NCBI RefSeq assembly: GCF_000152945.2
Contig: NC_020830.1
Location: 1,994,501 to 2,058,500, forward strand
Direction: 5' to 3'
DNA length: 64,000 nt
Origin: Polaribacter sp. MED152
GTDB taxonomy: Bacteria; Bacteroidota; Bacteroidia; Flavobacteriales; Flavobacteriaceae
In this document: positions 17,515 through 26,433 of the stretch, piece by piece
How positions within the stretch are numbered: position 1 is the stretch's first letter
Layout: each line of letters begins with the position of its first letter
The notes under the pieces: model-generated
What the model was told of the DNA's origin: nothing
What the model saw: only the letters and a program-made list of their open reading frames with translations
The model's database searches: none
Translations under genes and position numbers: made by a program

Positions 17515-17658
17515 ATGAAAGATCTAACTAACAAATACGAAAACGCAAAATCTAGCTCTATAGAGTTTATGAAAAACGGACAAATAAGTGCTTATTTAAA
17601 CTCGCTTTTAGAGATGAATAAATACAAGAGATTAATGGTAGCAATTACTGCTAATTAA
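17515..17658 (+). CDS. 47-residue small protein of unknown function
   Basis: Reads MKDLTNKYENAKSSSIEFMK and ends KRLMVAITAN. It is a compact charged helix-rich small protein without signal peptide or membrane segment. Its stop codon lies eight bases inside the 3' end of serS, which converges on it. A sigma-54-like promoter sits 45 bases upstream at a sensible distance. Codon use resembles its neighbours. I do not recognise a family by sight. Support comes from the promoter and intact frame, and the short length is the main doubt. Confidence 0.6.
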   Translation: MKDLTNKYENAKSSSIEFMKNGQISAYLNSLLEMNKYKRLMVAITAN

Positions 17659-18925
17659 TCATATCAAAACCAGTATAAGGAATCAAGACTTCCGGAACTT
17701 GAATTCCATTTTCTGTTTGATAATTCTCTAAAATTCCAGCTAATACACGTGGTAAAGCCAATGAGCTACCATTTAACGTGTGTGCTAATTCGCTTTTACC
17801 TTCTTTGTTCTTAAAACGAAGTTTTAATCTGTTTGCCTGAAAAGTTTCAAAATTAGAGGCAGAACTAATTTCTAACCATCTATCTTGAGCTGTAGAAAAC
17901 AATTCAAAATCGAAAGTTAAAGCAGAAGTAAAACCTGTATCTCCACCACACAAACGTAAAATTCTGTAAGGTAATTTAAGCTCTCTTAGAATATTTTTAA
18001 TGTGTTCAACCATTCCATCTAAAGCCTTGTAAGAATTTTCTGGGTGCTCTACTCTTACAATTTCTACTTTATCAAATTGATGCAATCTGTTTAAACCACG
18101 AACGTGAGCACCATAACTACCAGCTTCGCGTCTAAAACAAGGTGTATAACCAGTTAAAGCAATTGGAAAATCTGATTCTTGAACCAAATCTCCACGAAAC
18201 ATATTTGTAATTGGTACTTCTGCAGTTGGTATTAAATACAAATCATCTACAGTTGAATGATACATTTGACCATCTTTATCTGGCAATTGCCCAGTTGCAG
18301 TTGCAGAAGCTGTATTTACCAAATGTGGCACTTGAACTTCTTTATAACCAGCAGCTGTATTTTTATCTAAAAAATAATTGATTAGAGCACGTTGTAACCT
18401 TGCTCCTTTTCCTTTATAAACAGGAAAACCAGCACCAGAAATTTTAGTACCCAATTCAAAATCAATAATATCGTATTTTTTGGCCAACTCCCAATGAGGA
18501 AGTGCATGATCTCCTAAATTAGGGATAGTGCCTTCACTAAAAATGTTCTCATTGTCTTCTTCTGAAGAGCCTGCTTTTACAGAAGCATGAGGTACATTTG
18601 GTATTTGATACAAAAGTTGGTCTAATTCATCAGAAAATTGAGACAGTTTTTCAGACAATTCTTTAGAACTCTCTTTTAATTGCCCTGTTTTTTCTTTTAA
18701 AACATTAGCCTCTTGCGCTTTTCCTGTTTTGTACAAGTTACCAATTTCTTTAGATAGTTTATTAGATTCTGCTAAGGTATTATCAAGCTCAACTTGTGTA
18801 GCTCTTCTGTTTTCATCTGCAGTTAAAACTTGTTCAATAAGTGTTTCAGCATTAGCAAAATTACGTTTTGCTAAACCTTCTAAAACTTTGGTTTTATTTT
18901 CTCTAATAAACTGTACTTGTAACAT
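17651..18925 (-). CDS. serS: seryl-tRNA synthetase
   Basis: 424-residue class II aminoacyl-tRNA synthetase that charges tRNA-Ser and tRNA-Sec-type substrates. The N-terminal long coiled-coil arm (about 30-100, NRRATQVELDNTLAESNKL onward) grips the tRNA variable arm. Motif 2 is the FRREAGSYGAHVRGLNRLHQF stretch (core FRREAGSYG...RLHQFDKVE), and motif 3 is SLALPRVLAGILENYQ. Length is typical. The 3' end overlaps the stop of the convergent 47-codon gene. Confidence 0.98.
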   Translation of the reverse strand: MLQVQFIRENKTKVLEGLAKRNFANAETLIEQVLTADENRRATQVELDNTLAESNKLSKEIGNLYKTGKAQEANVLKEKTGQLKESSKELSEKLSQFSDELDQLLYQIPNVPHASVKAGSSEEDNENIFSEGTIPNLGDHALPHWELAKKYDIIDFELGTKISGAGFPVYKGKGARLQRALINYFLDKNTAAGYKEVQVPHLVNTASATATGQLPDKDGQMYHSTVDDLYLIPTAEVPITNMFRGDLVQESDFPIALTGYTPCFRREAGSYGAHVRGLNRLHQFDKVEIVRVEHPENSYKALDGMVEHIKNILRELKLPYRILRLCGGDTGFTSALTFDFELFSTAQDRWLEISSASNFETFQANRLKLRFKNKEGKSELAHTLNGSSLALPRVLAGILENYQTENGIQVPEVLIPYTGFDMIN

Positions 18926-18985
18926 TTTTTCGATGTTTTATAAGCCGCAAATATACACGAAGATTAAGACTTTGGCAATCTACTT

Positions 18986-19918
18986 TTAGAGATTGTTTTT
19001 AATGTAATCTCTTGCAATATGTTCGTCTTTTTTAAGTTGATGAATTAGTAAATCTAAAGATTCGAATTTTTGTTCGTCTCTTAAAAAGTATAGCAATTCT
19101 ATGGTTAAATTTTGATGATATAAATCTTTATTAAAATCAAAGAAATGTACTTCTATGGTTTGATGATTTCCATTAACAGTTGGCCTGTTGCCAATATTCA
19201 TCATTCCAAACACTTCTTCTTTATCAATTGTAGATTTTACAACATATACCCCAGTTTTCGGAATTAATTTGTAATCCTCCTTAATATCAATATTTGCAGT
19301 TGGATAGCCAATTTTACCTCCTAATTTTTTGCCATTTACAACATTACCATTTAGCATAAAATTATAACCCAAATAATGGTTGGCCGTTTTTAAGTTACCT
19401 TCATGTAAGGCACGTCTAATTTTTGTGGAGCTTACAGAAACATCATCAATATCTTGTGCAGGTATTTCTTCTACCTTAAAATCGTATAAATGGCTGTATT
19501 CTGTTAATTGAGTTATGTTACCTTCTCTATTTTTACCAAAATGATGATCATACCCAATAATTAGTTTTGATATGTTTAGTTGATTTACCAAAATATTTCT
19601 AACAAACTCTAAAGCTGTGGTTCTAGAAAAAGCTCTACTAAAGGGATGAATTATCAGGTAATCTAACCCTGTTTTTTCTAATAAATTTGCTCTTTCGTTG
19701 ATGGTATTTATCAATTCTATAGACGCATCTTTCTGCAAAACCATCCTTGGATGAGGAAAAAACGTCAATAAAACTGATTTTTTTTGCTCTTTTTTTGCTT
19801 CAGAAACTAATTTTTCGATAATTTTTTGATGCCCAAAATGTACACCATCAAAAGTACCAATTGTTACAAAAGTTTTCTCTTCTGAAGAAAAGCTAGAAGT
19901 TTTTTGAAAAATTTTCAA
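18986..19918 (-). CDS. ribF: bifunctional riboflavin kinase / FAD synthetase
   Basis: 310-residue RibF, which makes FMN then FAD from riboflavin. The N-terminal nucleotidyltransferase domain has GTFDGVHFGHQKII (21-34). The C-terminal kinase domain has GKKLGGKIGYPTANI (about 195-209) with the Mg/riboflavin-binding PTAN. The start codon is TTG at 19918: going upstream a TAA is met after four codons with no ATG between, and KIFQKTSSFSSEEKTFVTIG is a normal N-terminus. FAD made here would feed the BLUF protein encoded 5 kb away, along with all other flavoproteins. Confidence 0.96.
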   Translation of the reverse strand: MKIFQKTSSFSSEEKTFVTIGTFDGVHFGHQKIIEKLVSEAKKEQKKSVLLTFFPHPRMVLQKDASIELINTINERANLLEKTGLDYLIIHPFSRAFSRTTALEFVRNILVNQLNISKLIIGYDHHFGKNREGNITQLTEYSHLYDFKVEEIPAQDIDDVSVSSTKIRRALHEGNLKTANHYLGYNFMLNGNVVNGKKLGGKIGYPTANIDIKEDYKLIPKTGVYVVKSTIDKEEVFGMMNIGNRPTVNGNHQTIEVHFFDFNKDLYHQNLTIELLYFLRDEQKFESLDLLIHQLKKDEHIARDYIKNNL

Positions 19919-20109
19919 GAAAATACTGTTTTACATTACAAATGTACAATATCTAGAAATTAAAAAAAGACTTTTGTATTATCATTTTACACTAATTATA
20001 TACTAAATAAAACTACTGATAATTGTTAAAATGATAAATTTAATAATCAATTATTCTGAAATTCAAAAAAAATTGTATTTTGCGTAGAAGTTAACAAACA
20101 ATTCAAATT

Positions 20110-22923
20110 ATGATAAAAAAGACTTTACTCTTGGTATTTATAGCATTTGCTAGTTTATCAATGGGTGCACAAACTACTATTACTGGTGTAGTTAAAGATG
20201 CTAAAACAGGTGAAACACTTCCTGGTGCAAATATTAAAATTTCGAGAAAAGCGGTTGGTACAAACACCGATTTTGATGGAAAATTTGTTTTAACAACAAC
20301 TGATGTGCCCCCTTTTACATTAGAAATATCAATGTTAGGGTTTCAAACAGAAGAGGTTCAGATTACAAAAAACAATCAAGAAGTTACTGTAATGCTTAAA
20401 GAAAATGAAACTGCTTTAGATGAAATTGTAGTTTCTGCTTCTAGAACACCTGAGCGTATTATGGAATCTCCTGTAACCGTAGAAAGAATGGATACTAGAG
20501 CAATTAAAAACACCTCTGCTCCTTCTTTTTATGATGGGTTAGAAAATTTGAAAGGTGTTGATATTAATACAAACAGTTTAACGTTTAAATCTGTAAATAC
20601 TCGTGGTTTTGCAACATTTGCAAATACACGTTTTATGCAGTTGGTAGATGGTATGGACAATTCATCACCAGCCTTAAACTTTGCAATTGGTAACTTATTA
20701 GGTATGTCTGAGTTAGACGTAAAAACGGTAGAATTATTACCTGGTGCATCTTCTGCATTATATGGTGCAAACGCATTTAACGGTATTATGTTCATGACTA
20801 GTAAAAGTCCTTTTGACGATCAAGGAATTAGCGTTTCTGTTAAAGGAGGTTATACAAGTCAAGAAGCTGCAGGTACAAATGAGTTTTACGACATGAATAT
20901 TAGAATGGCGTATGCGTTTTCAGATAAATTTGCTGCAAAAGCAACTTTAGCCTATTTAGATGGTACAGAATGGTTTGCTACAGATTATAGAAACAATAGA
21001 GAAGGTACTTCTGTTGATGGTGACTATATTGCTGGTACAAGAGAAACTGATCTTAACTACGATGGTTTAAATATTTATGGTGATGAAGTTACAACAAACA
21101 TAAATGGTGTTGCACAAACTTTAGAAGGTTTAGGTATTATACCTAATGGTTCTTCTGCTTTAATACCAAGTGTTGATGTAAGTAGAACTGGTTATGAAGA
21201 AAGAGATTTAATGACTTACGAAGCTAAAAGTGTAAAGTTTGGTGGTTCTTTAAACTACAGACCTTTTGGTGATGATCGTTTAGAAATTATTTGGAACTCG
21301 AAATTTGGTGTTGGTAATACAATTTATCAAGGTACAAATAGATATAACATTCAAGACTTTTACTTAGCTCAGCACAAATTAGAGTTTAGAGGTAAAAACT
21401 TTTTTGTAAGAGGTTATGTAACTAATGAAGATGCAGGTAATTCTTACGATACTCGTTTTGCAGCAATTAACATTAACAGAGCTTGGAAAGACGATAACAC
21501 TTGGTTTGGTGAATATGTTGGTGCTTATTTAACAGGTACTTTAGGAGGTTTAAACTCAGATCAATCTCATGCTTTGGCAAGACAAACTGCTGAAACAGGA
21601 AGATTTGAGCCAGGAACACCAGAATTTCAAGCTGCTTTTAATAGAGTAACTTCAGATCCAGATTTAGTAACTGGTTCAAAATTCCAAGATCAAACTAAAT
21701 TATATCATGGAGATGTAAACTACAATTTTCAAGATGTTATAGATTGGGCAGAGTTTCAAGTAGGTGGTTCTTATAGAAGATATTCATTAAATTCTAATGG
21801 AAGCATTTTTACAGATTATGATGGGCCAATTGATTATGATGAATATGGTGTGTATACTCAAATGCAGAAAAAGTTTTTAGAAGACGATCGTTTAAAGTTT
21901 ACAGCGTCTATTCGTTATGATAAAGCTCAAAACTTTGATGGTAATTTCTCACCAAGAGTTTCTTTAGCATATGCAGGTGGTGAAAATAAAAACCAAAACT
22001 TTAGAGCATCTTTCCAAACAGGTTTTAGAAACCCAACAACTCAAGATCAATATATTGGTTTAAATGCAGGTAGAGCATACTTAGTAGGTTCTGCACCAGA
22101 CAATTTAGACAGATATCAAACACAACCATTATTGGTTAGTGGATTTGGACAAGGTATATTAGGTACAGCAACAACTACTGTTTCAGGTAGAGCAGCATAT
22201 GAAAACTCTTTTGCAGCATCATCTGTAACTGCAGGTGCACCAGTAGCAGCAAATGTAGATTTAGTAGCTCCAGAAAAAGTAACTGCTTACGAAGTTGGTT
22301 ATAGAGGTTTAGTAAATGCAGGTTCACAAAGAATTACTGTAGATTTAAGTGCTTACTATAACAGTTATGAAGATTTTATCTCTGGTAAAAACGTAATTAC
22401 TCCTTTTTACGGAACTGTAGGTGATAATTCATTATCATTAGCAGCATTAGCTAATGGAGATTTTACGGTATTTCAAACTTATACAAACACAGCAGCAGAT
22501 ATTAGTTCTTATGGTGCTTCAATTGGTTTAAATACAAAAATACTTAACGGTTTCGATTTAGGATTAAATTATACATATGCAAAGTTTGACTTTGATAGAG
22601 ATTCAGATCCAGATTTTGAACCAGGATTTAATACACCAGAACATAAAGTAAAAGTTCAATTCGGAAAAACTGATTTATTTGAAAACTTTGGTTTCAATAT
22701 TAATTTAAGATGGCAAGATGAGTATTTATGGGAGTCTACTTTTATGGATGCTACAATCGAAGGAAGAACTGTTTTAGATGCTCAAATCAACTATTCTGTG
22801 CCAAGCATTAAGTCTATATTTAAATTAGGTGGAGCTAACTTAACAGGTCAAGAATACTTAAGTGCTCCAGGTGTTGGTGCAATAGGTTCTCAGTACTACC
22901 TTTCTTGGACAATAAATAACTAA
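20110..22923 (+). CDS. TonB-dependent receptor with carboxypeptidase-regulatory-like N-terminal domain
   Basis: 937-residue outer-membrane receptor. Signal peptide 1-20. A CarboxypepD_reg-like beta-sandwich spans 22-98 (TITGVVKDAKTGETLPGAN...TNTDFDGKF). The plug domain runs from about 105 (LDEIVVSASRTPERIMESP) to 235 and includes LPGASSALYGANAFNGIM. The rest is a 22-strand barrel with repeated aromatic girdle patterns. The next gene, 18 bases on, is a GDSL-type lipoprotein rather than a SusD, so this is not a canonical SusCD glycan-uptake pair. The substrate is unknown; a lipid or ester is possible given the partner. The divergent gap to ribF is AT-rich and holds no clear promoter. Confidence 0.93.
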   Translation: MIKKTLLLVFIAFASLSMGAQTTITGVVKDAKTGETLPGANIKISRKAVGTNTDFDGKFVLTTTDVPPFTLEISMLGFQTEEVQITKNNQEVTVMLKENETALDEIVVSASRTPERIMESPVTVERMDTRAIKNTSAPSFYDGLENLKGVDINTNSLTFKSVNTRGFATFANTRFMQLVDGMDNSSPALNFAIGNLLGMSELDVKTVELLPGASSALYGANAFNGIMFMTSKSPFDDQGISVSVKGGYTSQEAAGTNEFYDMNIRMAYAFSDKFAAKATLAYLDGTEWFATDYRNNREGTSVDGDYIAGTRETDLNYDGLNIYGDEVTTNINGVAQTLEGLGIIPNGSSALIPSVDVSRTGYEERDLMTYEAKSVKFGGSLNYRPFGDDRLEIIWNSKFGVGNTIYQGTNRYNIQDFYLAQHKLEFRGKNFFVRGYVTNEDAGNSYDTRFAAININRAWKDDNTWFGEYVGAYLTGTLGGLNSDQSHALARQTAETGRFEPGTPEFQAAFNRVTSDPDLVTGSKFQDQTKLYHGDVNYNFQDVIDWAEFQVGGSYRRYSLNSNGSIFTDYDGPIDYDEYGVYTQMQKKFLEDDRLKFTASIRYDKAQNFDGNFSPRVSLAYAGGENKNQNFRASFQTGFRNPTTQDQYIGLNAGRAYLVGSAPDNLDRYQTQPLLVSGFGQGILGTATTTVSGRAAYENSFAASSVTAGAPVAANVDLVAPEKVTAYEVGYRGLVNAGSQRITVDLSAYYNSYEDFISGKNVITPFYGTVGDNSLSLAALANGDFTVFQTYTNTAADISSYGASIGLNTKILNGFDLGLNYTYAKFDFDRDSDPDFEPGFNTPEHKVKVQFGKTDLFENFGFNINLRWQDEYLWESTFMDATIEGRTVLDAQINYSVPSIKSIFKLGGANLTGQEYLSAPGVGAIGSQYYLSWTINN

Positions 22924-22941
22924 TAATAATTAAAATATTTT

Positions 22942-24477
22942 ATGAAAAATTATAAATATATATCACTTTTTTTACTGTCATTAGGACTTATTTCTTGTGA
23001 TGTAAATAATGAATTAGATGAAATTCAAGCTGAGCCTGTAGAACAGGTAGAGTTGAATACAAACGGATTAGATTTTTCTTCGTATGTTTCTGTAGGTGCT
23101 TCTTTTACAGCAGGTTTTACAGATAATGCCTTATTTATTGCAGCACAAGAAAATTCTTTTCCAAATATCCTAGCAGGTAAATTTGGAACTAATTTTGCAC
23201 AACCATTAATGAATGATAATATTGGTGGACTTTTATTTGCAGGAAATGTAATTCAAGGACCAAGATTGTTTTTTGATGGTGCAGGTCCAGCTGGTTTGCC
23301 AGCTACACCTTCTACAGAGGTTACTTCTGCATTATCAGGTGGCTTTAATAACTATGGTGTTCCAGGCGCAAAAAGTTTTCATTTTGTAGCTTCAGGTTAT
23401 GGTAATGTTCAAGGTGTGCCAGTTGGTTTGGCTAATCCATACTTTGCAAGAATGGCTTCTAGTGCTTCTGCAACAGTTTTAGGAGACGCTATGGCTCAAT
23501 CACCAACCTTTTTCACATTATCTGAAATTGGTGGTAATGATGTTTTAGGATACGCTTTATCTGGTGGTATAGGAGTTGATCAAACAGGAAATTTCGACCC
23601 AACAACTTATGGTGGTTCAGATATTACAGATCCAAATGTATTTGCACAAGTATTTACAACAATGGTTTCTACATTAACTTCTGGTGGAGCAAAAGGTGTT
23701 GTGGCTAACGTACCTTACATTACAGACTTAGCTTATTTTACAACTGTACCTCATAATGCAATTCCTTTAGATGCAGGAACAGCTGCTGTAGTAAATGGTG
23801 CTTATGCTCCATATAATGCAGGTATACAGCAAGCTTTTGGAGCTTTAGTACAATTAGGTGTAATGACGCAAGAAATGGCTGCAGCTGAAATTGCTAAAAG
23901 AACTATTTCATTTTCAGCAGGTCAGAATGCGGTTGTAATTATCGATGAAGATTTAACAGATTTAGAAGCGCTTAATCCTGCTTTTGCTGGCTTAAAGCAA
24001 TTCAGACAAGCTACTGCAGATGATTTATTAGTATTAACTAGTTCTTCTTTTATTGGTACTTTAGCTGACCCTAACAATCCATTATCAGTAAATGGAGTAG
24101 GTGTAGCTTTAGCTGATCAATGGGTTGTAACACCAGAAGAGCAATTAGCAATTAAAACTGCTACAGATGCATATAATGCTACAATAGAGGCAACAGCTTC
24201 AGCAAATCCTAATGTTGCATTAGTAGATTTTAAAGCTGTTTTAGAAGAGGCTTCTATGGGTATTATGTTTGATGATTATACATTAACTACAAGCTTAGTT
24301 ACAGGAGGTTTAATTAGTTTAGATGGTGTTCATTTAACAGCTAGAGGTTATGCTTTAATGGCTAATAAAATTATGGCTGCTATGGATGCTGATTTTGGAA
24401 CTAACTTTACTTCTGCTACTGGAGGTTTAGCGGTGGCAGGAGATTATCCTACCAATTATTCACCAGCACTTAGATAG
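22942..24477 (+). CDS. SGNH/GDSL-type esterase lipoprotein
   Basis: 511-residue outer-membrane-type lipoprotein: LISC19 lipobox and an acidic linker. The SGNH blocks are readable. Block I is SVGASFTAGF with nucleophile Ser54, the GDS being GAS here. Block III is GGND (197-200) with Asn199. Block V is DGVHLTARGYALMA with Asp461 and His464. The catalytic Ser, Asn, Asp and His are kept, so it should hydrolyse an ester. It is longer than typical GDSL enzymes owing to insertions around 60-190 and 230-400. It lies 18 bases after a TonB receptor gene and ends before a strong terminator, making a two-gene uptake/hydrolysis unit. Confidence 0.85.
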   Translation: MKNYKYISLFLLSLGLISCDVNNELDEIQAEPVEQVELNTNGLDFSSYVSVGASFTAGFTDNALFIAAQENSFPNILAGKFGTNFAQPLMNDNIGGLLFAGNVIQGPRLFFDGAGPAGLPATPSTEVTSALSGGFNNYGVPGAKSFHFVASGYGNVQGVPVGLANPYFARMASSASATVLGDAMAQSPTFFTLSEIGGNDVLGYALSGGIGVDQTGNFDPTTYGGSDITDPNVFAQVFTTMVSTLTSGGAKGVVANVPYITDLAYFTTVPHNAIPLDAGTAAVVNGAYAPYNAGIQQAFGALVQLGVMTQEMAAAEIAKRTISFSAGQNAVVIIDEDLTDLEALNPAFAGLKQFRQATADDLLVLTSSSFIGTLADPNNPLSVNGVGVALADQWVVTPEEQLAIKTATDAYNATIEATASANPNVALVDFKAVLEEASMGIMFDDYTLTTSLVTGGLISLDGVHLTARGYALMANKIMAAMDADFGTNFTSATGGLAVAGDYPTNYSPALR

Positions 24478-24496
24478 TAGTTTAATACAAAAAAAT

Positions 24497-24536
24497 AAAG
24501 GGTTGAAAACGTTGTTTTTCAACCCTTTATTTTTTA
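24497..24536 (+). terminator. intrinsic terminator of the TonB receptor/GDSL operon
   Basis: AAAGGGTTGAAAAC (24497-24510) pairs with GTTTTTCAACCCTTT (24514-24528) with one bulged base, and is followed by a T-rich tail. Confidence 0.88.
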
Positions 24537-24636
24537 ATTACAGATATTTTAAAAAAAGTATTTGCAGGGTTAATAAAACTTATTATATTTGCACCTCTCT
24601 AATAACAATTTAGAGATTGTTCATTAAAATAAGACT

Positions 24637-24708
24637 GCGAAAGTAGCTCAGGGGTAGAGCATCACCTTGCCAAGGTGAGGGTCGCGGGTTCAAATCCCGT
24701 CTTTCGCT
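24637..24708 (+). tRNA. tRNA-Gly (anticodon GCC)
   Basis: 72-base cloverleaf. Acceptor stem GCGAAAG/CTTTCGC, D arm GCTC...GAGC, anticodon stem TCACC/GGTGA with loop TTGCCAA (anticodon 24669-24671), T arm GCGGG-TTCAAAT-CCCGT, discriminator T. CCA is not encoded. Confidence 0.97.
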
Positions 24709-24730
24709 CTAAACCATATAAAATTTCCAT

Positions 24731-24816
24731 GCTGAAGTGGTGGAATTGGTAGACACGCTGGACTTAAAATCCAGTGAGCAGTAATGCTCGTATGGGTTCA
24801 AGTCCCATCTTCAGTA
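24731..24816 (+). tRNA. tRNA-Leu (anticodon TAA)
   Basis: 86-base class II tRNA with a long variable arm (GAGCAGTAATGCTC). Acceptor GCTGAAG/CTTCAGT, anticodon stem CTGGA/TCCAG with loop CTTAAAA (anticodon 24765-24767), T arm ATGGG-TTCAAGT-CCCAT, discriminator A. It lies 22 bases after tRNA-Gly, probably one transcript. Confidence 0.97.
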
Positions 24817-24820
24817 CAAG

Positions 24821-24850
24821 AACCGTAACATTTATGTTACGGTTTTTTTG
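24821..24850 (+). terminator. intrinsic terminator of the tRNA pair
   Basis: AACCGTAACA (24821-24830) pairs with TGTTACGGTT (24834-24843) and is followed by a T run. It starts four bases after the 3' end of tRNA-Leu. Confidence 0.92.
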
Positions 24851-24881
24851 TTTTAATACTTCCCTGTTTCCATATTTTAGT

Positions 24882-24912
24882 AATAACTGTTATTTCTGGG
24901 AATAAAGTTATT
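24882..24912. promoter_or_regulatory. pair of AATAAC-GTTATT-like operator candidates upstream of the AraC-BLUF gene
   Basis: AATAACTGTTATT (24882-24894) is a perfect 13-base palindrome, and AATAAAGTTATT (24901-24912) is a near copy, centres about 19 bases apart. They lie 13 bases upstream of the TTTG-type -33 box at 24925. Autoregulation by AraC-BLUF is one possible use; AT-richness makes chance matches possible. Confidence 0.35.
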
Positions 24913-24924
24913 TTTCATCGCTTT

Positions 24925-24960
24925 TTTGTTACTCGTCTTATCAATATAAAAATATATTTG
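24925..24960 (+). promoter_or_regulatory. Bacteroidota-type promoter of the AraC-BLUF gene
   Basis: TTTG (24925-24928) and TATATTTG (24953-24960), spacer 24 bases, slightly longer than the usual 17-23. The ATG follows at 24984. A CAATATA element (24942-24948) sits in the spacer. Confidence 0.5.
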
Positions 24961-24983
24961 TTACTTAATTTTTATTTGATTTG

Positions 24984-26429
24984 ATGAAAATTTTTGATGC
25001 CATAGATTCTTTAAGAAGAGTTTCTAAAGGAATAAATGGAGATTTTATTGAAAACATAAGTGGAGGGTTTCTGACATTTAAAAATAAATATGGAAAGGGA
25101 AATGCAAAAGCCTTTAAACTATTTACTGGTTTAGAGGTTTTATCCTTTAATATTTTAGCTTCCGAGACTATTGTTTTAGAGAAATTATATAAGAATAGTA
25201 ATTGTTTACATTTTATTTTTTGTACAGAAGGTTTTCTAACTCATTATCTTGATAAAGACGTTGAAAAACAGAATATTCATCGGCTTCAAAATGTAATCAT
25301 TGGTAACAATAAGAATAATGCTAGTACTATTGTTATACCTGCGAATACAAAGGTTAAGTTTACTATTATTACAGTTATAGAGGTCTCTCATTTATCTAAC
25401 GATTTAAAAAACGGGAATCAACTTTCTAATTTGCTATCTAACATCATGTCTAATGTTAGTAACACAGAGAATTATACGTATTTTGGAGAGATTTCTAGTA
25501 AAACAGCCACTTTTGTAGATACAATAATCAATACTAATTTATCTGGTTTATCTAACAGGCTTATCAATGAAGCCTCAGTTTATAGAGCATTAGCCTCTCA
25601 ATATTCTAGTCGTGGGAATAATATAAAGAAGGTAGAAAATAAAAACCCATTATCTAAGAAAGATACTTTGCAGATTATTGAGTTAAGTGATTATATCTCA
25701 CAAAACTTACATGAAACAATTCCGTTAAAAAAGTTAACCTTAATTAGTGGCCTAAATCAAAAGAAAATTCAAAAAGGATTTCAGTATTTCTTTGGTGAAA
25801 CAGTGAACAAATTCATCACTAATCTTAGAGTTTTAAAAGCTAAAGAATACTTAGAAGAAACCGATTTTTCTATCTCAGAAATTGTATACAAAGTTGGTTT
25901 AAATAGTAGAAGCTATTTTTCTAAGATATTCAAAGAAAAGTATGGTTTAATTCCTAAAGAATATAAAAAGTACCATCACCTTTCAAATCCTACATTTCAA
26001 CTTTCTTACTATTCAGAAGCAGTAGAAGGCATTACTAAAAAAGATTTAATAGCTGTTTTAGAGGCTTCTAAAAGAAACAATAAGCTACAGAGTATTTCTG
26101 GTTGTTTAATTTATTATAAAGCTTCTTTTTATCAAATTTTAGAAGGACCAAAAACTGAAATTTTAAACCTTATTGAAATTATTAAAACAGATAAAAGGAA
26201 CAAAAATGTGAACGTTATTTTTGAAGGGGTAAAGTCTGGTAGAACTTTTGGTGAATGGAATATGGCTTTAATACAGGATGATTTTAACACTATAGAGAGT
26301 AACGACGATTTTGATGTCATACCTATAGAATTTTTACCAATGACGGATATCAAAAATCCGTTAGCTAATAAATATTTATGGGAAAAGGCTAGAAATTACT
26401 TAATTATTAATCAAGAAGTAGATAAATAA
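24984..26429 (+). CDS. AraC-family transcriptional regulator with C-terminal BLUF blue-light sensor
   Basis: 481 residues from the ATG at 24984; a TTG one codon earlier is unlikely. Residues 1-220 form an unassigned N-terminal domain. An AraC-type double helix-turn-helix spans 228-330 (ISGLNQKKIQKGFQYFFGET for the first unit, SISEIVYKVGLNSRSYFSKIF for the second, then IPKEYKKY). A BLUF domain spans about 338-432. Aligned by eye to AppA, the flavin residues are all present: Tyr342 (Y-x-S), Asn366, Gln384 in FYQILEGP, Trp425 and Met427 in FGEWNMAL. LIEIIKTDKRNKNV matches the conserved DxRH-like loop. It therefore should bind FAD, sense blue light, and act directly on DNA. Fusion of BLUF to AraC is unusual; most BLUF proteins are short or linked to EAL/GGDEF. 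It is convergent with a BLUF-less AraC gene, four bases between stops. Confidence 0.9.
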   Translation: MKIFDAIDSLRRVSKGINGDFIENISGGFLTFKNKYGKGNAKAFKLFTGLEVLSFNILASETIVLEKLYKNSNCLHFIFCTEGFLTHYLDKDVEKQNIHRLQNVIIGNNKNNASTIVIPANTKVKFTIITVIEVSHLSNDLKNGNQLSNLLSNIMSNVSNTENYTYFGEISSKTATFVDTIINTNLSGLSNRLINEASVYRALASQYSSRGNNIKKVENKNPLSKKDTLQIIELSDYISQNLHETIPLKKLTLISGLNQKKIQKGFQYFFGETVNKFITNLRVLKAKEYLEETDFSISEIVYKVGLNSRSYFSKIFKEKYGLIPKEYKKYHHLSNPTFQLSYYSEAVEGITKKDLIAVLEASKRNNKLQSISGCLIYYKASFYQILEGPKTEILNLIEIIKTDKRNKNVNVIFEGVKSGRTFGEWNMALIQDDFNTIESNDDFDVIPIEFLPMTDIKNPLANKYLWEKARNYLIINQEVDK

Positions 26430-26433
26430 AACT

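Noticed and set aside
20042..20055. AATAATCAATTATT palindrome upstream of the TonB receptor
   Set aside because: AT-only palindromes of this size are expected by chance in such AT-rich DNA, although a related AATAATCAATT occurs before moxR near 31112.
20110..24477. SusC/SusD-type polysaccharide utilisation pair
   Set aside because: The second gene has SGNH hydrolase motifs and no SusD helical repeat pattern, and no glycoside hydrolase genes are nearby.
24953..24983. TTG at 24981 as the start of the AraC-BLUF gene
   Set aside because: An ATG follows directly in the next codon; a TTG start would add only one residue and is less likely.
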